Shown: one piece after another, positions 26,387 through 34,848 of the stretch | Layout of the letters: the number at the start of each line of letters is the position of its first letter | How positions within the stretch are numbered: position 1 is the stretch's first letter | NCBI RefSeq assembly: GCF_026341775.1 | Contig: NZ_JAPEOB010000003.1 | Coordinates: forward strand, 992,001-1,056,000 | Origin: Streptomyces sp. NBC_00654 | GTDB lineage: Bacteria > Actinomycetota > Actinomycetes > Streptomycetales > Streptomycetaceae | Length of the DNA: 64,000 nucleotides | Reading direction: 5' to 3' | Notes under the pieces: model-generated | What the model was told of the DNA's origin: nothing | Databases searched by the model: none | Seen by the model: the letters and a program-made list of their open reading frames with translations, nothing else | Position numbers and translations under genes: made by a program

Positions 26387-27913
26387 TCACCCGACGCGGG
26401 TGTCGGCGGTGATGAGGGTGCGTTCCATCGGGTCCAGCGCGACGCCTTCGACGCGGCTGTCGTCGTAGCCCTGGACGAAGCGTTCGTGGACGAGCGGGAC
26501 GAGGGCGTCGGCGCCCAGGATGCGGGCCTCGGCGGTCATCTCGGCCCGGTGGCGGGCGTCGGTGCCGGCCAGGGAGGCGGCCTTGTCCACGTCGGCGTCG
26601 ACGCGCTCGTCGCAGAGCTGGGAGATGTTGAAGCTGCCGTCGCAGGTGAAGTCGGAGGCGAGGTACGAGACCGGGTCGGCGGTGTCGAGCAGGGTGTTGC
26701 GGGCCTGGATGAACGCGTCGTACTTCCCGGCGAGCGCGTCGGCCTCCAGCCGGGCGTAGTCGCGGACGACCTGCTTGACGGTGAAGCCGCGCTTCTCCAG
26801 CTGCTGCTGGACGATCGTGGCGACCTCGGGGAGCTCGGGCCGGTTGGTGTACGTGGCGAGGACGATCTCGCCGGTCTTCGCGACCTCGGCCCCAGTGGCG
26901 GCCTCCGCCCGGTCCACGGGTGCGGTGCGGTCGGCCGCGGCCCACGGGACGCCGGGGCCGAGCAGCCCCCGCGCGGTGTCGGCGCGGCCCTCGTAGACGC
27001 CCTTGACCAGGGCCTCGGAGTCGATGGACTCGCGGGCGGCGGCACGCATGGCCGGGTCGGCGAAGACGCCGCGAGCGGTGTTGAGCGAGAGGCCGTTGGT
27101 GCGGGCGGAGGGGAACTCGTGGACGAGCGGGTCCCCGAGGAGCGAGGCCTGCGAGATCGGTACGTACTCGGCGACGTCCACCGCCTTCGTACGCAGCGCG
27201 TTGGCGCGGGCGGTCCCGTCGGCGACGAACGTCACGTCGACGCCGGGGGACTCGGCCCGGTCCCCCCAGTAGGCGTCGTTGCGCTCCAGCGTGGCGCTGA
27301 CCGCGCCGTTGACCTCGGCGAGGGTGAAGGGGCCGGTGGCGTGCCCGGCGGGGTTCACCTTCCCGTCGCGGTAGGCGCCCGCGGACAGGATCGTCAGGGA
27401 CGGGTTGGCCAGCCGCTGGGGCAGCAGCGGGTCGGGGGTCTTCGTCGTGATCCGTACGGTGCGCGCGTCCGGGGAGGTGGCGGTGATCCGGGTGTCGCTG
27501 AGGACCCGGGGCCTGGGCGAGGCGGCCTGGGCGGCGTTCAGGGAGCGGGCCACGGCGGCCGCGTCGACCTTGTCGCCGTCCTGGAACTCGGCGTCGCGGA
27601 GCGTGAACGTCCACGCGTTGGCGCCGTCCTGCTTCCAGGAGGCGGCCAGCGCGGGCTTCGCCCCACCGTTCCTGTCGAGGGTGGTGAGCCCCTCGATGAC
27701 CGCGAGCCGGCTGAGGGTGACCGCGTCGTCCCCGTACGGCGACATGGCCTGGGCGGGCGGGAAGGCCATGACGACCCGGAGCCGTTGCCCGCCCCCGGAC
27801 GCGCCGGAGCCGTCCGGCGAGCTGCCGGAGCAGGCGGTGGCGAGCGGGACGAGAAGGGCTGCCGCGGACAGGGCCAGCGGCAGCGTGGAGCGACGGCGTC
27901 GGGACGTGGGCAT
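26387..27913 (-). CDS. Family-5 solute-binding lipoprotein (Zur-box controlled)
   Basis: 508-aa extracellular binding protein of the peptide/nickel family (SBP_bac_5). The signal MPTSRRRRSTLPLALSAAAL ends in lipobox TAC. Family segments include AVIEGLTTLDRNGGAKPALA, DGDKVDAAAVARSLNAAQ, ATGPFTLAEVNG and FIQARNTLLDTADPVSYLAS. Such proteins bring in peptides, Ni, or metal-chelator complexes (opine-type metallophores in CntA/NikA relatives). A Zur-like operator 15-31 bases before its start makes a zinc or zincophore role attractive. First gene of the pair with the fused permease. Confidence 0.88.
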   Translation of the reverse strand: MPTSRRRRSTLPLALSAAALLVPLATACSGSSPDGSGASGGGQRLRVVMAFPPAQAMSPYGDDAVTLSRLAVIEGLTTLDRNGGAKPALAASWKQDGANAWTFTLRDAEFQDGDKVDAAAVARSLNAAQAASPRPRVLSDTRITATSPDARTVRITTKTPDPLLPQRLANPSLTILSAGAYRDGKVNPAGHATGPFTLAEVNGAVSATLERNDAYWGDRAESPGVDVTFVADGTARANALRTKAVDVAEYVPISQASLLGDPLVHEFPSARTNGLSLNTARGVFADPAMRAAARESIDSEALVKGVYEGRADTARGLLGPGVPWAAADRTAPVDRAEAATGAEVAKTGEIVLATYTNRPELPEVATIVQQQLEKRGFTVKQVVRDYARLEADALAGKYDAFIQARNTLLDTADPVSYLASDFTCDGSFNISQLCDERVDADVDKAASLAGTDARHRAEMTAEARILGADALVPLVHERFVQGYDDSRVEGVALDPMERTLITADTRVG

Positions 27914-27927
27914 GGCAGCGACCTTAT

Positions 27928-27944
27928 ATGAAAACGATTGTCAT
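27928..27944 (-). promoter_or_regulatory. Zur-type operator
   Basis: atgaaaacgattgtcat is a near-symmetric 17-mer. Its 15-base core tgaaaacgattgtca differs at two positions from the Streptomyces Zur box tgaaaatgattttca as I remember it. It lies between the GNAT stop and the binding-protein start, overlapping the promoter zone (a tataag element is adjacent). The window also encodes Zur (62672-63187). Confidence 0.8.
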
Positions 27945-28538
27945 CTAACGTGTGGGGGTGCTGTCCCCGGAGTACGCGGGGGACGGCGCGGGCATCGGCA
28001 GCTCGAAGTGGATGATGCCCTGGCCGCCGCCGGGCAGCTCGCGCTCGTCGCACACCTCGTGGGCGAGCGAGCGCCAGAACGGCTCGGCACCGGGGACGGC
28101 CGGATCGGTGTGCAGGTAGAGCGAGGTGTAGCCGCCCGCCCCCGCCGCGAACCGCGCCAGCTCGCGCACCAGCCGCCGGGCCAGCCCGTGCCTGCGGTGC
28201 TCGGGGCGTACGTAGATCCGGCAGAGCTGGGCGGTGGACCCGGACGGGAAGCGGTCCGCGACCCACTGCGGATTGGGCGGCGCCTGCGGCCCGCGGTCGC
28301 GCACGGCACCCGTGGCGACGATCTCGCCGTCGTGCTCGACGACCAGCAGGGTGCAGCGGGCGGGTCCCAGATAGGCGGCGGCCGGATCGATGATGTCGCC
28401 GTGCCAGCGGGGTACGTAACCGGACCTGAGGTCGCCGTACACGGTGTCGAGCATCACGGCCCTGGCCCCGTCGACATCCTCCGCCGCGGCGGTCCGCAGG
28501 ACGTAGCCGTCCGCTTCCGTCGTCGGCGTACCGGTCAT
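27945..28538 (-). CDS. GNAT N-acetyltransferase
   Basis: 197-aa acetyl-CoA-dependent acetyltransferase. It reads MTGTPTTEADGYVLRTAAAE, then CRIYVRPEHRRHGLARRLVR (motif A with the pyrophosphate loop) and SLYLHTDPAVPGAEPFWRSL. A GTG seven codons upstream is also possible. It ends one base before the Zur-like box of the transporter pair, so it is probably not in the same zinc-controlled unit but could read into it. Substrate unknown. Confidence 0.85.
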   Translation of the reverse strand: MTGTPTTEADGYVLRTAAAEDVDGARAVMLDTVYGDLRSGYVPRWHGDIIDPAAAYLGPARCTLLVVEHDGEIVATGAVRDRGPQAPPNPQWVADRFPSGSTAQLCRIYVRPEHRRHGLARRLVRELARFAAGAGGYTSLYLHTDPAVPGAEPFWRSLAHEVCDERELPGGGQGIIHFELPMPAPSPAYSGDSTPTR

Positions 28539-28758
28539 CACCGCGGTCGTGCTCACCACCGGGCCCTCACTCTCACTTCGTACGGCACATCACCTGCCGT
28601 ACCAGCGTACGTGCAAGCGATGTGCAACAAGGGTGGAGCCGGGGAGGACCGGCAGGTCAGACGGGCGCGGGGGCCACAGCGGGCGCTGCGGAGGCGCAGG
28701 TCGGGGGCTGATGCGGGGTGTGCGGGGTGTGCGGGGGTGGGGCCGACGCGAGGCCGAT

Positions 28759-28795
28759 GCGGGGCCGGCACCTGTATGTACGTGTCCGGCCCCGC
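28759..28795 (-). terminator. ispF terminator
   Basis: Perfect 10-base arms gcggggccgg and ccggccccgc with a partly pairing 17-base centre, 47 bases after the ispF stop. Confidence 0.65.
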
Positions 28796-28841
28796 GCCTC
28801 TCCGTCAGCCCGGCCTGCCCCCGCTCGCCCGCCTGCCCCTC

Positions 28842-29357
28842 TCAGCCCACGCGGTAGACCAGCGCCGTGGCGATCCCCGCGATGCCCTCGCCGCGCCCGG
28901 TGAAGCCGAGCCCGTCGGAAGTCGCGGCGGAGAGCGAGAGGGGCGCGCCCACGGCGGCGGACAGCACCTTCTGCGCTTCCTCGCGCCGTTTGCCGATCTT
29001 CGGCCGTACGCCGACGACCTGGACGGCCACGTTGCCGATCTCGAAGCCCTCGGACCGGACGATCCGGGCCGCCTCCGTGAGCAGCGTGACGCCGGAGGCG
29101 CCGGACCACTCGGGCCGCCCCGTGCCGAAGTGCTGCCCGAGGTCGCCGAGACCGGCGGCCGAGAAGAGCGCGTTGCACGCGGCGTGCGCGACCACGTCGG
29201 CGTCGGAGTGCCCGGCGAGACCGGGGCCCTCGCCCTCCCACTTCAGGCCCGCGCACCACAGCTCGCGGCCCTCTTCGAAGGCGTGGATGTCCGTACCGAT
29301 CCCGACGAGCGGAATGACGGGGGCCGCGGGTGCGCCCCCGGTGTTCTCAGAAACCAT
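28842..29357 (-). CDS. ispF: 2-C-methyl-D-erythritol 2,4-cyclodiphosphate synthase
   Basis: 171-aa MEP-pathway enzyme that cyclises CDP-ME-2-phosphate with loss of CMP. Metal ligands D23 and H25 in [12 protein letters not shown], and [20 protein letters not shown] with the third ligand His. C-terminal [20 protein letters not shown] and [17 protein letters not shown] are diagnostic. Overlaps ispD by 11 bases, so the two are translated as a pair. Isoprenoid precursors feed hopanoids, geosmin, quinones and carotenoids. Confidence 0.96.
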   Translation of the reverse strand: MVSENTGGAPAAPVIPLVGIGTDIHAFEEGRELWCAGLKWEGEGPGLAGHSDADVVAHAACNALFSAAGLGDLGQHFGTGRPEWSGASGVTLLTEAARIVRSEGFEIGNVAVQVVGVRPKIGKRREEAQKVLSAAVGAPLSLSAATSDGLGFTGRGEGIAGIATALVYRVG

Positions 29358-30111
29358 CGTTCGCCCTCCGGCGTGCGAGTACCGCCTCGGCCAGCACCAG
29401 ATCGAGCGGCCGGGTCACCTTGAATGCCTCTTCGTGCCCGGGAACGACGACGACCGGCGCCCCGAGCTGTTCCACCATGCCCGCGTCGTCGGTCGCCCCC
29501 TCACCGTCGACGGCGACCGCCGCATGCGCCCGCACCAGGGTGTCCCGGTCGAAGCCCTGCGGCGTCTGCACGGCACGCAGCCTGGCGCGTACGGGGGTCG
29601 AGAGCACCGGCTCCGGCTCCCCCGGCCTTCCGGGCTCGACCTCCTTGACGGTATCGGCGAGCGGGAGCGCGGGGACGACGGCGGGCGCCCCGTCGCGTAC
29701 GGCCTCGACGACCGAGTCCACCGTGTCGACCGGCACCAGGGGGCGGGCCGCGTCATGGACCAGGACGATGGAGATGTCCTCGGGCAGCGCGGCGAGGCCG
29801 AGTGCCACGGACTGCTGCCGGGTCTCGCCGCCCGGCACCACCAGATAGTCGGTGCGCTCGGGCAGGGCGTGCTCGTCGAGCAGATTCTTGACCTCGGGCG
29901 CGCCGTCCGGTGGCGCGACGACCACGACCAGGGAGACGGCGCGGGAGGCGGCCATCGCGCGGACCGCGTGAATCAGCATGGGCGTACCGCTGAGCGCGCG
30001 GAGCGCCTTGGGCGCCCCCGGGCCGAGCCGCACGCCCCGGCCGGCCGCGGGGATCACCGCGGCGGTGCGGTGCGGGCGCGATTCATCGGGCGGCGGTGAC
30101 ATGGATGACAT
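29347..30111 (-). CDS. ispD: 2-C-methyl-D-erythritol 4-phosphate cytidylyltransferase
   Basis: 254-aa CTP:MEP cytidylyltransferase. Nucleotide motif [20 protein letters not shown] near the N-terminus, [19 protein letters not shown] (IspD signature VHDAARP), [18 protein letters not shown] and [22 protein letters not shown] 30111 is used; an ATG three codons later is possible. Followed by overlapping ispF, preceded by carD on the same strand after a 460-base gap, the conserved actinobacterial order. Confidence 0.95.
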   Translation of the reverse strand: MSSMSPPPDESRPHRTAAVIPAAGRGVRLGPGAPKALRALSGTPMLIHAVRAMAASRAVSLVVVVAPPDGAPEVKNLLDEHALPERTDYLVVPGGETRQQSVALGLAALPEDISIVLVHDAARPLVPVDTVDSVVEAVRDGAPAVVPALPLADTVKEVEPGRPGEPEPVLSTPVRARLRAVQTPQGFDRDTLVRAHAAVAVDGEGATDDAGMVEQLGAPVVVVPGHEEAFKVTRPLDLVLAEAVLARRRANDGF

Positions 30112-30573
30112 CGGTTGTACTCCGAAGCTTCGGCAGGTTTGTTTCCACGGCCGACATGGGTATGGCCCCAGCGAGCCGGGCGTGACGACCTGACTTGATC
30201 CGGGCCCCTTCCGTGACACCCGGTCGAGTCGGTCGCCGTGCGACTCGGGGTCGGCTACTGGGGGACGGTAGCCGGGAACAACTGGCGGGGGCGGACCAGC
30301 ACAGTCTTTGCCTCCGACATGGCCGAATTGCGCCGTAGCGGTTTGGCCAAAAAGAGAAGGCGCACCGGTTCAGGATCAGACGGCCCATGAACGGCACTCA
30401 TGAACGGCCGGCATCCGCGGACCGCGCGGCTCCCGAATGCACCTGGCCACCCCTGGGGAATACGCATGGGTAACCGCGCCGGAACATGCCGCAGCGCCCG
30501 ACGACAAGCCGTTGATTCGGCTGGTCAGCGGGCGCCGCTGCACATTCTTACGACCGGTGTGATCCGATCCGGT
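30112..30573. other. ispD-carD intergenic region
   Basis: 462 bases with no plausible gene on either strand. It contains a 7-base inverted repeat cggctac/gtagccg (30252-30274) and the palindrome tttggccaaa near 30342-30351. Base composition is less GC-extreme than the genes. It probably holds the carD 3' end signals and an ispD promoter, but none is clear enough to mark. Confidence 0.4.
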
Positions 30574-31056
30574 TCAGGACGCGAGGACCTCGTCGAGCAG
30601 AGCCTCGGCCTTGTCCTCGTTGGTGTTCTCCGCGAGTGCGAGCTCGCTCACCAGAATCTGGCGGGCCTTGGCGAGCATGCGCTTTTCACCTGCGGAGAGT
30701 CCGCGCTCACGCTCGCGACGCCACAGGTCGCGCACCACTTCGGCGACCTTGATGACATCGCCGGAGGCGAGCTTCTCGAGATTTGCCTTGTAGCGACGGG
30801 ACCAGTTCGTCGGCTCTTCGGCGTACGGCGCGCGCAGCACCTCGAAGACCCGGTCCAGCCCGTCCTGCCCGACCACGTCGCGCACGCCCACGAACTCCGC
30901 ATTGTCCGCCGGCACACGAACCGTCAAGTCGCCCTGGGCGACCTTGAGCACCAAGTAGGTCTTGTCCACGCCTTTGATCTGGCGAGTTTCGATAGCCTCG
31001 ATCAGCGCGGCCCCGTGATGGGGATAGACCACGGTGTCGCCAACCTTGAACGTCAT
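30574..31056 (-). CDS. carD: CarD/CdnL-family RNA-polymerase-binding regulator
   Basis: 160-aa protein with an N-terminal RNA-polymerase-interacting Tudor-like domain ([20 protein letters not shown]) and a C-terminal helical DNA-binding domain ([40 protein letters not shown]). It contacts the beta subunit, stabilises the open complex and supports rRNA and general promoter activity. Length matches mycobacterial CarD. It lacks the HMGA-like domain of myxobacterial CarD, so it is the CdnL type. Normally essential or near-essential. Confidence 0.95.
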   Translation of the reverse strand: MTFKVGDTVVYPHHGAALIEAIETRQIKGVDKTYLVLKVAQGDLTVRVPADNAEFVGVRDVVGQDGLDRVFEVLRAPYAEEPTNWSRRYKANLEKLASGDVIKVAEVVRDLWRRERERGLSAGEKRMLAKARQILVSELALAENTNEDKAEALLDEVLAS

Positions 31057-31847
31057 GTGACAGGTACCCCTTCCGTGGCTATCCAGAGTAACACGAGAAC
31101 CGCATCTCCTGAATGGCGTTTTCGCAGGTCAGGGCATATCTCGGGGCTTGACAACAGCGACACGAACGTGCTGCGGAAGGCTTCCGGAACGCGGTATTCG
31201 CAGGTCGGAGCCACTGTGCAGCCGACGCGAAACACACGCGTCACACCCGCCGAGACCCCCTCCGAACGGGTTGAACGTCCCGTTTTGCCGGGTTCCGGGT
31301 GGTGAACTTTACGTACTCCGTTCGGAGATCGATCACCCGTCCGGACCTAAGGGGTGATCGTCAATGAATTTGATCAACGGCGGCCCCTCGCACGGATTAT
31401 GTGTAAGGAATACGCCAAGGTCCGGGAAATTGATCACCCCCGTAATGTGAACGGCCCGCGAATCCCCGCGAATCCCCGCGGGGCCTCCGGAACGGCCCGG
31501 AGTGTCCCCGTAGCCACTCCCACGAGTCGCACGGAGCGGCCCACGGGGGCATACGGGCGACGCGGGCGAACGGCACCGGGCGGGGCGACGCGGGCGGACG
31601 GCACGGGCGACGCGGACGGCACGAGCGGCACGAGCGGCACGAGCGGGCGGGCACGTGGGCAGGCGGTCGCGGACAGGCGGGATTCCGTTCGGACAGGGCC
31701 CAGGGGGCGGGTCGGGTGCGGGGCGGAAGCGGCGGCTCGGTAGCCTGAGTTCGCTGACACACACTTAGGGCGGCTTTACACTGCCCGCGCTGGGGTCCGC
31801 AGAGTCCGAAGCCCGCAGTCCGACACGTTCAAGGAGTTGCCGCCGCC
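31057..31847. other. Long divergent intergenic region carD / DUF461-like gene
   Basis: 791 bases without a convincing gene. The first 400 bases are unusually AT-rich for this chromosome and carry repeated tgatca/gatcaccc motifs, including the inverted repeat cgatcaccc (31330-31338) and gggtgatcg (31352-31360) and a third copy near 31431-31440. A ttgaca hexamer lies at 31148. The second half is a GC-rich repeat zone (cgcgaatcccc twice; ggcacgagc three times at 31618-31644). It must contain promoters for both flanking genes. Confidence 0.5.
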
Positions 31848-32504
31848 GTGAGCCGCAGCCTTCGACACGGCGCTCTCGCCGCCACTGCCATCGTGTTCTC
31901 GATCGCCTCGATGTCCGCGTGCAGCGCGGGCAACGACGCGCAGACGCTCCAGGTCAGGCCGGACAACGCGGCCACCTCGGTCGACAGCATCAAGATCCAG
32001 AACGCGAACGTCATCACGCAGCCCGAGCACGACGCCGAAGGCCCTGCCGTGGTCTCGGCGACGCTGTTCAACGACGGCGACAAGCGCGAGATCCTGGAGA
32101 CCATCACGCTGCCGGGCTCCAACGCCCAGGTGAAGCTGCACGCCGCCGAGGGCAAGGGCCCGATCATCGTCCCGGCGGGTGGCCGGGTCATCATCGGCGG
32201 CAAGGGCAACGCCGCCGCCGTGATCGAGAACGGCCGCGAGGCCACCCGCAACGGCAACGTCCAGCAGGTCGTCTTCAAGCTCAGCCGCACCGGCGACATC
32301 GGGCTCGGCGCCACCGTCGTACCGGCGACCACCTTCTTCGAGGAGTTCGGCCCGAGCTCGCTGCCCGAGCTGCCCTCGCCGAAGCCGACGCAGACGTCCC
32401 CGACGCCGTCCGGCGAGAGCTCGCAGACCCCGGGCGTGCCCTCGGACAGCCCGTCCGGCACGCCGGCCTCCAGCACGCCGTCGGACTCCGCCACCGCCTC
32501 GTAG
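31848..32504 (+). CDS. DUF461-like exported lipoprotein (PCuAC-related fold)
   Basis: 218-aa lipoprotein from a GTG. The signal MSRSLRHGALAATAIVFSIA is followed by lipobox SAC. The middle domain (VVSATLFNDGDKREILETIT, IIVPAGGRVIIGGKGN) has the cupredoxin-like look of DUF461/PCuAC copper-chaperone relatives, though the Met/His metal-binding signature is not evident. The C-terminal 45 residues are a Ser/Pro/Thr linker. Conserved next to carD in Streptomyces as far as I recall. Function unproven. The 46-base palindromic terminator follows. Confidence 0.82.
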   Translation: MSRSLRHGALAATAIVFSIASMSACSAGNDAQTLQVRPDNAATSVDSIKIQNANVITQPEHDAEGPAVVSATLFNDGDKREILETITLPGSNAQVKLHAAEGKGPIIVPAGGRVIIGGKGNAAAVIENGREATRNGNVQQVVFKLSRTGDIGLGATVVPATTFFEEFGPSSLPELPSPKPTQTSPTPSGESSQTPGVPSDSPSGTPASSTPSDSATAS

Positions 32505-32533
32505 GTCCGAGGGCGGTCGGACCACCGGCACAC

Positions 32534-32579
32534 ACATGCGAAGGGGCGCCTCCCGGCCGGGAGGCGCCCCTTCGCATGT
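32534..32579. terminator. 46-bp perfect palindromic terminator
   Basis: Two 23-base perfect arms meet without a loop (centre tcccgg/ccggga at 32551-32562, outer ends acatg and catgt). It lies between the convergent lipoprotein and phoP genes and should stop transcription from both sides. Confidence 0.85.
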
Positions 32580-32640
32580 CACGCGTCACACATCAGACGT
32601 CACGCACCACACGCCACGCGTGTCGCGCATCGCGCGTGTC

Positions 32641-32698
32641 GGATGCCGGATGCCGGATGCCGGATGCCGGATGAGCGATGCCGCATGAGCGATGCCGG
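32641..32698. repeat. 7-bp and 14-bp tandem repeats 3' of phoP
   Basis: ggatgcc occurs four times head-to-tail from 32641, followed by two copies of atgagcgatgccgc (32671-32698). The array ends 8 bases before the phoP stop codon. Confidence 0.9.
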
Positions 32699-32706
32699 AG
32701 GTCGGT

Positions 32707-33387
32707 TTACGGCTCGAACTTGTACCCCAGGCCCCGCACCGTCACCAGGTAGCGCGGCGCCCCCGGGTCGGGCTCGATCTTGGCGCGGAGGCGCTTCACA
32801 TGGACGTCGAGGGTCTTGGTGTCGCCCACATAGTCCGCGCCCCAGACCCGGTCGATCAGCTGCATACGGGTCAGCACGCGGCCCGCGTTGCGCAGCAGCA
32901 TCTCCAGGAGGTCGAACTCCTTGAGCGGAAGGTCGACCTTGCCGCCGGACACCGTGACGACGTGGCGGTCCACGTCCATCCGGACCGGGCCGGCCTCCAG
33001 AGCGGCCGGGGTGACCTCCTCCGGCTCACCGCGGCGGCGCAGCACCGCGCGGATGCGGGCGACCAGCTCCCGCGAGGAGAAGGGCTTGGTCACATAGTCG
33101 TCGGCTCCTATTTCCAGCCCGACGACCTTGTCGATCTCGCTGTCCTTGGCGGTGACCATGATCACCGGGACGTTGGAACGGCCGCGCAGCTGGCGGCAGA
33201 CCTCGGTGCCGGGCAGGCCCGGCAGCATCAGGTCGAGCAGGACGAGATCGGCGCCGTTGCGCTCGAACTCGTCGAGACCGTCGGGGCCGGTGGCCGCCAC
33301 GGCCACCTCGAAGCCTTCCTTGCGCAGCATGTAGGACAGGGCGTCGCTGAAGGATTCCTCATCCTCGACGACAAGCACTCGGGTCAC
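32707..33387 (-). CDS. phoP: PhoP (RegX3-type) response regulator
   Basis: 226-aa OmpR-family regulator (GTG start). Acidic pocket E8-D9 (VLVVEDEESF), phospho-acceptor D52 (LVLLDLMLPGLPGTEVC), conserved Lys in DDYVTKPFSSRELVARI. The winged helix is at the C-terminus (LLRNAGRVLTRMQLIDRVWG, KTLDVHVKRLRAKIEPDPG, VRGLGYKFEP). Activates the phosphate-starvation regulon by binding 11-bp PHO-box repeats; in Streptomyces it also restrains antibiotic production. Overlaps phoR by 4 bases (GTGA). Confidence 0.96.
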   Translation of the reverse strand: MTRVLVVEDEESFSDALSYMLRKEGFEVAVAATGPDGLDEFERNGADLVLLDLMLPGLPGTEVCRQLRGRSNVPVIMVTAKDSEIDKVVGLEIGADDYVTKPFSSRELVARIRAVLRRRGEPEEVTPAALEAGPVRMDVDRHVVTVSGGKVDLPLKEFDLLEMLLRNAGRVLTRMQLIDRVWGADYVGDTKTLDVHVKRLRAKIEPDPGAPRYLVTVRGLGYKFEP

Positions 33388-34646
33388 GGAAGAGCCTCCG
33401 GGGCGGGGAATGGTTCGAAGGTATCGGTCTCGTACGAGCCCTCGTCGTCACCGTTGACGATAAGCGGCCCGCCGGTGGTGCGCTCCCGTACGACGCCCGA
33501 TTCGGGCAGTCGCAGGGTGAAGGTGGAGCCCTGTCCCTCGGAGCTCCAGACGGTGACCTCCCCGCCGTGCGAGGCGGCCACGTGCTTGACGATGGCGAGG
33601 CCGAGACCGGTGCCACCGGTGGCCCGCGAGCGGGCCGGGTCGACGCGGTAGAACCGCTCGAAGACCCTCTCGCGGTCCTTCTCCGAGATGCCGATGCCCT
33701 GGTCGGTCACGGCTATCTCGATGAGGTCCCCGCCGGGCGCGGCGATGCGGCGGGCAGCGATGCCGACGCGGGTGCGGGCGGGGCTGTAGTTGACGGCGTT
33801 CTCGACGAGATTGCCGAGCGCCGCGGCGAGCTGGCCGCGGTTCCCCCATATGAAGAGATCCGCGGTGCCGCCCGAGGCCATGGTGATCTGCTTCGAGCCC
33901 GCCTGCTGGCGGCAGCGGTCGATGGCCTCGGCGACGAGCTCGTCCACCCGGACCGGTTCGGCGTCCTCCAGCGGGTCGTCGTTCTGCACCCGGGAGAGGT
34001 CGATCAGCTCCTGTACGAGGTTGGTCAGCCGGGTCGCCTCGATCTGCATCCGGCCGGCGAACCGCTCCACCGCCTCCGGGTCGTCGGAAGCGTCCATGAC
34101 GGCCTCGGAGAGCAGCGAGAGCGCACCGGTCGGCGTCTTGAGCTCATGGCTGACGTTGGCGACGAAGTCGCGCCGTACCGCCTCTATGCGGCGGGCCTCG
34201 GTGAGGTCCTCCACCAGGAGCAGCACCAGCCGGGAGCCCAGCGGGGCGACCCGGGCGGAGACGGCGAGCGCCTCGCCCCGGCCCGTACCGCGCCGGGGCA
34301 GATCCAGCTCGACCTGTCGTATCTCCCCGTCGCGCCGGGTGTCCCTGGCCATGTGGAGCATCGCCTCGACGGCCAGGCGTCCGCCCCTGACCAGGCCCAG
34401 CGCATACGCCGCGGAGCTGGCCTTGACCACGCTGTCGCTCTCGTCGAGCACGACGGCGGAAGAACTGAGCACAGAGAGGACCGTGTCCACTCCCGGGGGC
34501 AGTGCGGCGTTGCCGTCGGGCCGCAGGGACGTACGCGTGGGCCGTTTCAGGTCGCGCTCGCTCCAGCGGAACGCCAGCATGGCGATCACACCGGTACACA
34601 GCCCGGCGATCGCTGCAGCTGCGGCGACCGCCGCGTTCACGTCCAT
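33384..34646 (-). CDS. phoR: PhoR (SenX3-type) sensor kinase
   Basis: 420-aa sensor histidine kinase with one N-terminal membrane helix (AAAAIAGLCTGVIAMLAF), a PAS-like domain (SVLSSSAVVLDESDSVVKAS), a HisKA domain with H167 (FVANVSHELKTPTGALSLLS) and a HATPase domain (NLVENAVNYSP, TDQGIGISEKDRERVFERF, GGTGLGLAIVKHVAASHGG). Two-helix PhoRs have a periplasmic loop; this one, like SenX3, does not. It phosphorylates PhoP, with signal input probably through PhoU and Pst. Divergent from phoU across PHO-box repeats. Confidence 0.95.
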   Translation of the reverse strand: MDVNAAVAAAAAIAGLCTGVIAMLAFRWSERDLKRPTRTSLRPDGNAALPPGVDTVLSVLSSSAVVLDESDSVVKASSAAYALGLVRGGRLAVEAMLHMARDTRRDGEIRQVELDLPRRGTGRGEALAVSARVAPLGSRLVLLLVEDLTEARRIEAVRRDFVANVSHELKTPTGALSLLSEAVMDASDDPEAVERFAGRMQIEATRLTNLVQELIDLSRVQNDDPLEDAEPVRVDELVAEAIDRCRQQAGSKQITMASGGTADLFIWGNRGQLAAALGNLVENAVNYSPARTRVGIAARRIAAPGGDLIEIAVTDQGIGISEKDRERVFERFYRVDPARSRATGGTGLGLAIVKHVAASHGGEVTVWSSEGQGSTFTLRLPESGVVRERTTGGPLIVNGDDEGSYETDTFEPFPAPEALP

Positions 34647-34719
34647 GCTTCAAGGTTATGCGGGTGCGCCGACACTCTCCCAGCCATCCGGGTGCCATCT
34701 CGAACACTCGTCGCCCAGA

Positions 34720-34752
34720 GTTCACCGAGGAGCAAGTACCGGTTCACTTCGG
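34720..34752 (+). promoter_or_regulatory. PHO-box direct repeats between phoR and phoU
   Basis: Three consecutive 11-base units: gttcaccgagg, agcaagtaccg, gttcacttcgg. The outer two match the Streptomyces PHO-box unit gttcacc; the middle one is weak. The exact 22-base spacing of the good units fits PhoP dimers in tandem. It implies autoregulation of phoRP and control of phoU. Confidence 0.8.
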
Positions 34753-34848
34753 GGGCCGGATCCGGACGCGTTGCGCACGCACCGTGGGAGCGTGGGGGAC
34801 GGCCCAGAGCCCGGCCCCAGGACGGTCCAAGAAACTGGAGAGACTTCA

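Noticed and set aside
22558..26412. Very long plus-strand open frame opposite cysS, the PPOX gene and the permease
   Set aside because: It is the mirror of real minus-strand genes in high-GC DNA; composition is Arg/Gly/Ala-rich with no domain, while the minus strand has clear motifs.
24557..27931. Over 1,100-codon plus-strand frame opposite the family-5 transporter genes
   Set aside because: Shadow frame; no domains, no ribosome site, and the opposite strand encodes a recognisable lipoprotein and permease.
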